Shown in pieces: positions 13,818 through 17,369 of a stretch of 17,369 nucleotides of DNA. The notes under the pieces were generated by a model, which saw only the letters and a program-made list of their open reading frames with translations, made no database searches and was not told the DNA's origin. The position numbers were made by a program, and so were the translations under genes. The stretch's first letter is position 1. The number at the start of each line of letters is the position of its first letter. The stretch lies in contig CABQHM010000066.1 in assembly GCA_902464015.1 (NCBI GenBank), positions 1-17,369 of the forward strand. The letters run 5' to 3'. The DNA comes from an uncultured Coriobacteriales bacterium. Lineage in GTDB: Bacteria; Actinomycetota; Coriobacteriia; Coriobacteriales; UMGS124.

Positions 13818-15161
13818 TTACTTCGCGCGGGCTGCAAACTCTTCGAAGAAGGCGCGGGGCTCACGCGTGCCGATGACGTCGGACAGGTCGCGACGGAACA
13901 CGAGACCGGCAGTCCAGTCGCCCCACACGCGGAACTTGCGCTCCCAACCGGGCAGCGCGAGGCCGTGGTAGACACGGTGGGCCATCCAGGCAAGCCAGCC
14001 ATTGAAGCGAATCTTGGCACCGCCCTTGGTGAGGGCGCCGCTCGTAAAGGCACCGTACGAGGTGCCCAGGCCCGCCACCATGCCAGCGTTCTCATGGCGA
14101 TACTCGGCCATCTCGCCGCCGCGCAACCACGTGAGCAGGTTCTTCGTGAGGACCTTGCTCTGACGCATGGAGTGTTGGGCGGTGGGGGCGCAGGAACCGT
14201 CGGGCAGGCCGTGGCCCGTGAGGTCAGGCACGCAGCTGCAGTCGCCCACGGCAAAGACGCCCTCGAGCACCTCGCCGTCGCGACGAACACGCAGGTCAGC
14301 GCCGCACACGACGCGGCCTCGCGGCTCAAGGGGCAGGTCGCTGCTCTTGAGCACGGGGTTGGCCATGGCGCCGGCGCACCACAGGATGGAGGCAGCGTCG
14401 TAGCTGGCGCCGTCGGACGTGACGACATGGCCGTCCTGGGCGCTCTCAACGCAGGTTTTGAGGTGAATGTGGGCGCCACAGGCCTCCAGGTGGGCAACCG
14501 CCTTGCTCGACTGCGCCACGGTGAGCTCGGGGAAGACCTTCTCGGCAGCCTCGATGAGGTGGAAGTTGAGCTCGGAGGGATCCAGGCGCGCGTCCTTCTT
14601 GCAAATCTTGTAAGCGAGGTCAAAGAGTTCGGCGAAGCCCTCCATACCCGAGAAGCCACCGCCCACGGTGATGAGCGTCATGAGGCGCGTGCGCTCAGGC
14701 GAGCCCTTGGGGAGCTCGGCGGCGCAAGAGAGGTTCGAGATGAGGTTGTCGCGCAGGTAGACGGCTTCTTCGGTCGCCTTGAGACCCACGGCGTTCTCGG
14801 CGATGCCGGGGATAGGGAACGTGCGCGTCACAGCGCCCAGGGCGACCACGAGCGCGTCGGCCTCGAGCTCGAAGGCGTTGCCGTGCGCGTCGGCAAGAGC
14901 CACGCGCTTCTCGGCAGCGTTTATCGAAGTGACGCGGGCACGCACGATGCGCGTCTTCTTCAGGTGCATGGCAAAGGGTGTCTCGATGTGGCGGGGCTCG
15001 ATGGCGCCCGACGCGACCTCGGCCAAGAAGGGCTGGTAGACGCACGCCGAACGCATGTCGACGAGCGTGACCTGGGCCTCCCCGTCTTGGAGCTTCTTCT
15101 CGAGGTCACGAGCGATATAGAAGCCGCTCAGGCCACCGCCGAGGATGAGGATGCGCTTCAC
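13818..15161 (-). CDS. ndh: Type II NADH dehydrogenase (NDH-2), FAD-dependent
   Basis: A 447-residue flavoprotein that oxidises NADH and passes electrons to membrane quinone (probably menaquinone) without pumping protons; it sits on the cytoplasmic face of the membrane. The FAD-binding GGGLSG (8-13) is at the N-terminus, the NADH-binding VGGGFSGME at 166-174, and the FAD-contacting FAVGDCS at 303-309. The C-terminal WMAHRVYHGLALPGWERKFR stretch is the amphipathic, membrane-facing region usual in this group. I choose the GTG at 15161: AGGGAGA (complement of 15168-15174) lies six bases upstream and the product then starts MKRILILGGG. An in-frame ATG further upstream would add ten atypical residues. 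It is divergent from dut. Other NAD(P)H:quinone or sulfide oxidoreductases are less likely. Confidence 0.88.
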   Translation of the reverse strand: MKRILILGGGLSGFYIARDLEKKLQDGEAQVTLVDMRSACVYQPFLAEVASGAIEPRHIETPFAMHLKKTRIVRARVTSINAAEKRVALADAHGNAFELEADALVVALGAVTRTFPIPGIAENAVGLKATEEAVYLRDNLISNLSCAAELPKGSPERTRLMTLITVGGGFSGMEGFAELFDLAYKICKKDARLDPSELNFHLIEAAEKVFPELTVAQSSKAVAHLEACGAHIHLKTCVESAQDGHVVTSDGASYDAASILWCAGAMANPVLKSSDLPLEPRGRVVCGADLRVRRDGEVLEGVFAVGDCSCVPDLTGHGLPDGSCAPTAQHSMRQSKVLTKNLLTWLRGGEMAEYRHENAGMVAGLGTSYGAFTSGALTKGGAKIRFNGWLAWMAHRVYHGLALPGWERKFRVWGDWTAGLVFRRDLSDVIGTREPRAFFEEFAARAK

Positions 15162-15349
15162 GTGGTTTCTCCCTAAGAGACGGGCGTGCACAGACGCCTT
15201 TGCTGGTATATAGTCCTTGAAGCGTGTAGATTACACCTATTTCAGAATCCAGCTCGACCCTGCAGGGTATAACAGCGCGTTCTCCAGCAATTACGCGCCA
15301 GGACGCACCGCCCGCAACTCGCGCGTGGCACGACAAGAAGGGAAACCCC
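15162..15349. promoter_or_regulatory. Divergent ndh/dut intergenic region with dyads
   Basis: A 188-base gap between divergent genes. TATATA at 15207-15212 is a possible -10 for ndh on the minus strand, 46 bases from its start. GTGTAgatTACAC (15224-15236) is a perfect short dyad that would cover the ndh -35 position. CCCTGCAGGG (15258-15267) is a perfect 10-base palindrome directly abutting TATAAC (15268-15273), a possible -10 for dut. No -35 is convincing for either gene. Both dyads are placed where repressors usually bind, but no regulator can be named. Confidence 0.4.
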
Positions 15350-15796
15350 ATGGCATTCGACATCCAGGTGAAGATCAAGAGGCTCGACCAGGAGCTGCCC
15401 CTGCCCCGCTACGCCAACCCCGGCGACGCGGGTCTGGACCTCTACAGCGCCGTCGACGTCGTCATCGAACCGATGAGGCGCGTCATGATTCCCACGGGCG
15501 TGGCCATCGCGCTTCCGGAAGGTTACGCCGGCTTTGTGCAGCCCCGCAGCGGCCTGGCTGCCAAGAGGGGCCTGTCCATCGTGAACACGCCCGGCCTGGT
15601 CGACTCAGGCTATCGCGGCGAGCTCAAGGTCATCGCCATCAACACCGACGCCGACGAGCCCATCACCATCGCCCGCGGTGAGCGCGTGGCGCAGCTCGTG
15701 GTGCAGCGCGTGCCCGCCGTCGAACTTGTGGAGGTCGACGAGCTCGACGCCACCGAGCGCGGCGAGGGCGGCTTCGGCTCGACCGGCCTGAGGTAG
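15350..15796 (+). CDS. dut: Deoxyuridine 5'-triphosphate nucleotidohydrolase (dUTPase)
   Basis: A 148-residue trimeric dUTPase that converts dUTP to dUMP, keeping uracil out of DNA and feeding thymidylate synthesis. All five motifs are present: DAGLDLYS (26-33), PRSGLA (65-70), NTPGLVDSGYRGE (79-91) with catalytic Asp85 and uracil-packing Tyr88, GERVAQLVV (110-118), and the Gly-rich C-terminal arm RGEGGFGSTG (137-146). The ATG at 15350 has AGAAGGG (15336-15342) at seven-base spacing. The length and motif order are standard, and the gene appears to be a single-gene transcript ending at the terminator at 15899. Confidence 0.96.
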   Translation: MAFDIQVKIKRLDQELPLPRYANPGDAGLDLYSAVDVVIEPMRRVMIPTGVAIALPEGYAGFVQPRSGLAAKRGLSIVNTPGLVDSGYRGELKVIAINTDADEPITIARGERVAQLVVQRVPAVELVEVDELDATERGEGGFGSTGLR

Positions 15797-15898
15797 CGGC
15801 AGCCGCAGAGGCAACGCGGACGCAGAGAAAACGCCCGGCGCGGATGGCCTGGCAATAAGAACCGCTCAGCCAACACGCGCAAGATAGAAATCGTTACA

Positions 15899-15946
15899 AA
15901 AATCCCCGCCCCTCGGACGCAACATCCGGAAGGCGGGGATTTTCTT
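15899..15946. terminator. Bidirectional intrinsic terminator (dut / oleate hydratase)
   Basis: AAAATCCCCGCC (15899-15910) pairs with GGCGGGGATTTT (15932-15943) over 12 bp, with an inner CGGA/TCCG pairing. TTTTCTT follows on the plus strand and TTTTTG on the minus strand, so it can end both the plus-strand dut transcript and the minus-strand oleate hydratase transcript. The stretch 15797-15898 and 15947-16013 holds nothing else I can support. Confidence 0.9.
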
Positions 15947-16013
15947 ATCGGTCTCTTGTCGGTCTCTCACCGCACGTCACATCAGGCGATTGCACCGCAC
16001 CTCATTCGACGAG

Positions 16014-17369
16014 CTAGATGGCATCAAACTCACGCAGGAGCTTGACGATGTCGGTGTGGCCGAGCTTCTTCAGCAATATGTCGAGCGCGGCCCTGTCCTT
16101 GAGGGGAAGCGACATGTCGGTGATGGCCTTGCCGTCGCGCAGCTTCACGCTGCTCATCAGCAGGTCGCGCACGTCGAAGGTGCTGCCCCACACCTCGGGC
16201 ACGCCGCGGTCCACGTCGCACAGGGTGTAAACCGCTTCCATGCCGGTGCGCATGGAGTACTCGGTGGTGAAGATGGTGTCGCGCGGCGTCTCGGCGAACT
16301 GGCCGAGGAAGGCGAAGTTCACGGCACCGTCGGGCACCACGTCGGGGCGGTCGCCCAGGGAGCGCGGCATGAAGAACGCAGTGATGTAGGGCATCATCAC
16401 GGGAACGGTGTTCGCGTGGCTGTGCGCCAGCTCCTCAATCTGGGTCTCGGGTACGCCCAGGTGCCAGAGCCATTCCTTGCAGATCTCCTCACCCGTGCAC
16501 TGCGTCATGGGCTTCTTCACGTAGTCGCCCTCGTTGTCGGGGAAGAGGCCGTACACCCACACGCACAGCTCGTTGCTCGGCTGGTCGCGGAACTGCTGCT
16601 GACGGTTGATGGTCCAGCTCATGAGCCAACTGGAGTCGCGGCAGGTCACGATGCCGCCCGTCACCGTGTGGCCGCTGAACGGGTCGCGCTTGCAGATCTT
16701 CTCGATGTAGGGCGGGATGGCATTGTCGAGCGTGGTGACGGTGGCGCTCATCCACTTGGTCTTCTGCGGGTCGGCGCAGAAGACGTCGGGGTGGCCGAAG
16801 CTGGGGTCCTGGCTGGCAATGCGACGCCACAGGTCCCAGCCGTTGCCCGGCTCAGTCTGCGGGCACCACGCCGCAGCCTGAGTCTGCGTGCCGATGGTGG
16901 CGCTCTCGACGCAACCGCCGTTGGTGATGAACACGAGGTCGTCCTCAGTGAGATCGATAGTCGACTGTTCGCCGTTCGTGCTGGTCACGATGCTGGTGGC
17001 GACCTTCTTCACCATCGTGCTGTCGGGATTGCGCTTGAAATGCGCCTGTTGGATGCGCTGGATGGTGTCCTGCCCGGTACCGGTCACGGCGCGCTCGGGT
17101 CCGACGCCGCCGCCGATGGCAAAGCGGATGTCCTCCACCTTCGTGTTGAAGTGGAACTGCACGCCCGCTTTCTCAAGGTAGGTCACCATGGGCAGAATCA
17201 TGGACTCGTACTGGTTGTAGCGCGTGAAGCGCAGCGCGGAGAAGTCGGGCAGGCCGGCGATGTGGTGGATGTAGCGCTTGATGTACAGCTTCATCTCAAG
17301 GGCGGAATGCCAGTTCTCGAAGGCGAACATGGTGCGCCAGTACAGCCAGAAGTTGGAGTTCAGCACCTC
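16014..17369 (-). CDS. ohyA: Oleate hydratase (myosin-cross-reactive antigen family), N-terminus outside window
   Basis: FAD-dependent enzyme that adds water to the cis-9 double bond of oleate (and linoleate) to give 10-hydroxy fatty acids, often a fatty-acid detoxification step in gut bacteria. About 451 residues are visible, the C-terminal three quarters of a roughly 580-600 residue family. The missing part carries the N-terminal FAD-binding GxGxxG region. Family hallmarks seen: NFWLYWRTMFAFENWHSALE near the visible start, IHHIAGLPDFSALRFTRYNQ then YESMILPMVTYLE, the FITNGGCVESATIG segment, and the C-terminal GQFAETPRDTIFTTEYSMR and GVPEVWGSTFDVR segments. The open frame runs to the window edge; the first apparent GTG there is not a real start. 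The stop is TAG (complement of 16014-16016), followed by a terminator. Confidence 0.93.
   Translation of the reverse strand, partial: EVLNSNFWLYWRTMFAFENWHSALEMKLYIKRYIHHIAGLPDFSALRFTRYNQYESMILPMVTYLEKAGVQFHFNTKVEDIRFAIGGGVGPERAVTGTGQDTIQRIQQAHFKRNPDSTMVKKVATSIVTSTNGEQSTIDLTEDDLVFITNGGCVESATIGTQTQAAAWCPQTEPGNGWDLWRRIASQDPSFGHPDVFCADPQKTKWMSATVTTLDNAIPPYIEKICKRDPFSGHTVTGGIVTCRDSSWLMSWTINRQQQFRDQPSNELCVWVYGLFPDNEGDYVKKPMTQCTGEEICKEWLWHLGVPETQIEELAHSHANTVPVMMPYITAFFMPRSLGDRPDVVPDGAVNFAFLGQFAETPRDTIFTTEYSMRTGMEAVYTLCDVDRGVPEVWGSTFDVRDLLMSSVKLRDGKAITDMSLPLKDRAALDILLKKLGHTDIVKLLREFDAI

Noticed and set aside
10459..15176. Long plus-strand open frames opposite recQ and ndh (about 410 and 460 codons)
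   Set aside because: Shadows of well-conserved minus-strand genes with full domain motifs.

Overview
This is a chromosomal-looking, high-GC window. Genes lie on both strands, the Shine-Dalgarno sites are strong (AGGAG/GGGAG type), and GTG and TTG starts are common. The gene set is a DppBCDF-type peptide transporter, an M20 peptidase, a DegV-type lipid-binding protein, RecQ, an NDH-2, MTA/SAH nucleosidase, dUTPase and oleate hydratase. This fits a Gram-positive actinobacterium, perhaps a gut or oral Coriobacteriia member such as an Olsenella or Collinsella relative. That assignment is an inference from composition and gene content, not from a marker gene.

Left part (1-5812, + strand): a peptide-uptake operon. 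It has the end of a solute-binding protein, a hairpin, two permeases (dppB, dppC), two ATPases (dppD, dppF), a second hairpin, and an M20 metallopeptidase as the last gene. A strong intrinsic terminator (16-bp perfect stem plus six T) closes it. The order suggests that peptides or acyl-amino acids are imported and then hydrolysed in the cytoplasm.

Middle part (5862-11862, - strand): five genes in the same direction. In transcription order they are recQ, a DegV-family protein with its own likely promoter and a TTG start, an unrecognised charged helical protein with an internal 69-residue repeat, a nitrilase-superfamily amidohydrolase, and a C39-like cysteine peptidase with no signal peptide. 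The last two overlap by ATGA and are probably translationally coupled.

Right part (11874-17369): a hot-dog-fold thioesterase diverges from recQ and is followed by mtnN. Facing mtnN is a small minus-strand protein with a Gly/Arg-rich N-terminal segment, a predicted DNA-binding helical region and a C-terminal QGSLF motif that resembles a beta-clamp binding peptide. Next come NDH-2 (-) diverging from dut (+), a bidirectional terminator, and an oleate hydratase (-) that runs off the right edge.

Most of the window is ordinary metabolism. The parts least explained by known families are the repeat protein, the RHH-like protein with the clamp-like tail, and the coupled intracellular C39-like peptidase/nitrilase pair. 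I found no CRISPR array, insertion sequence, phage gene, rRNA or tRNA.
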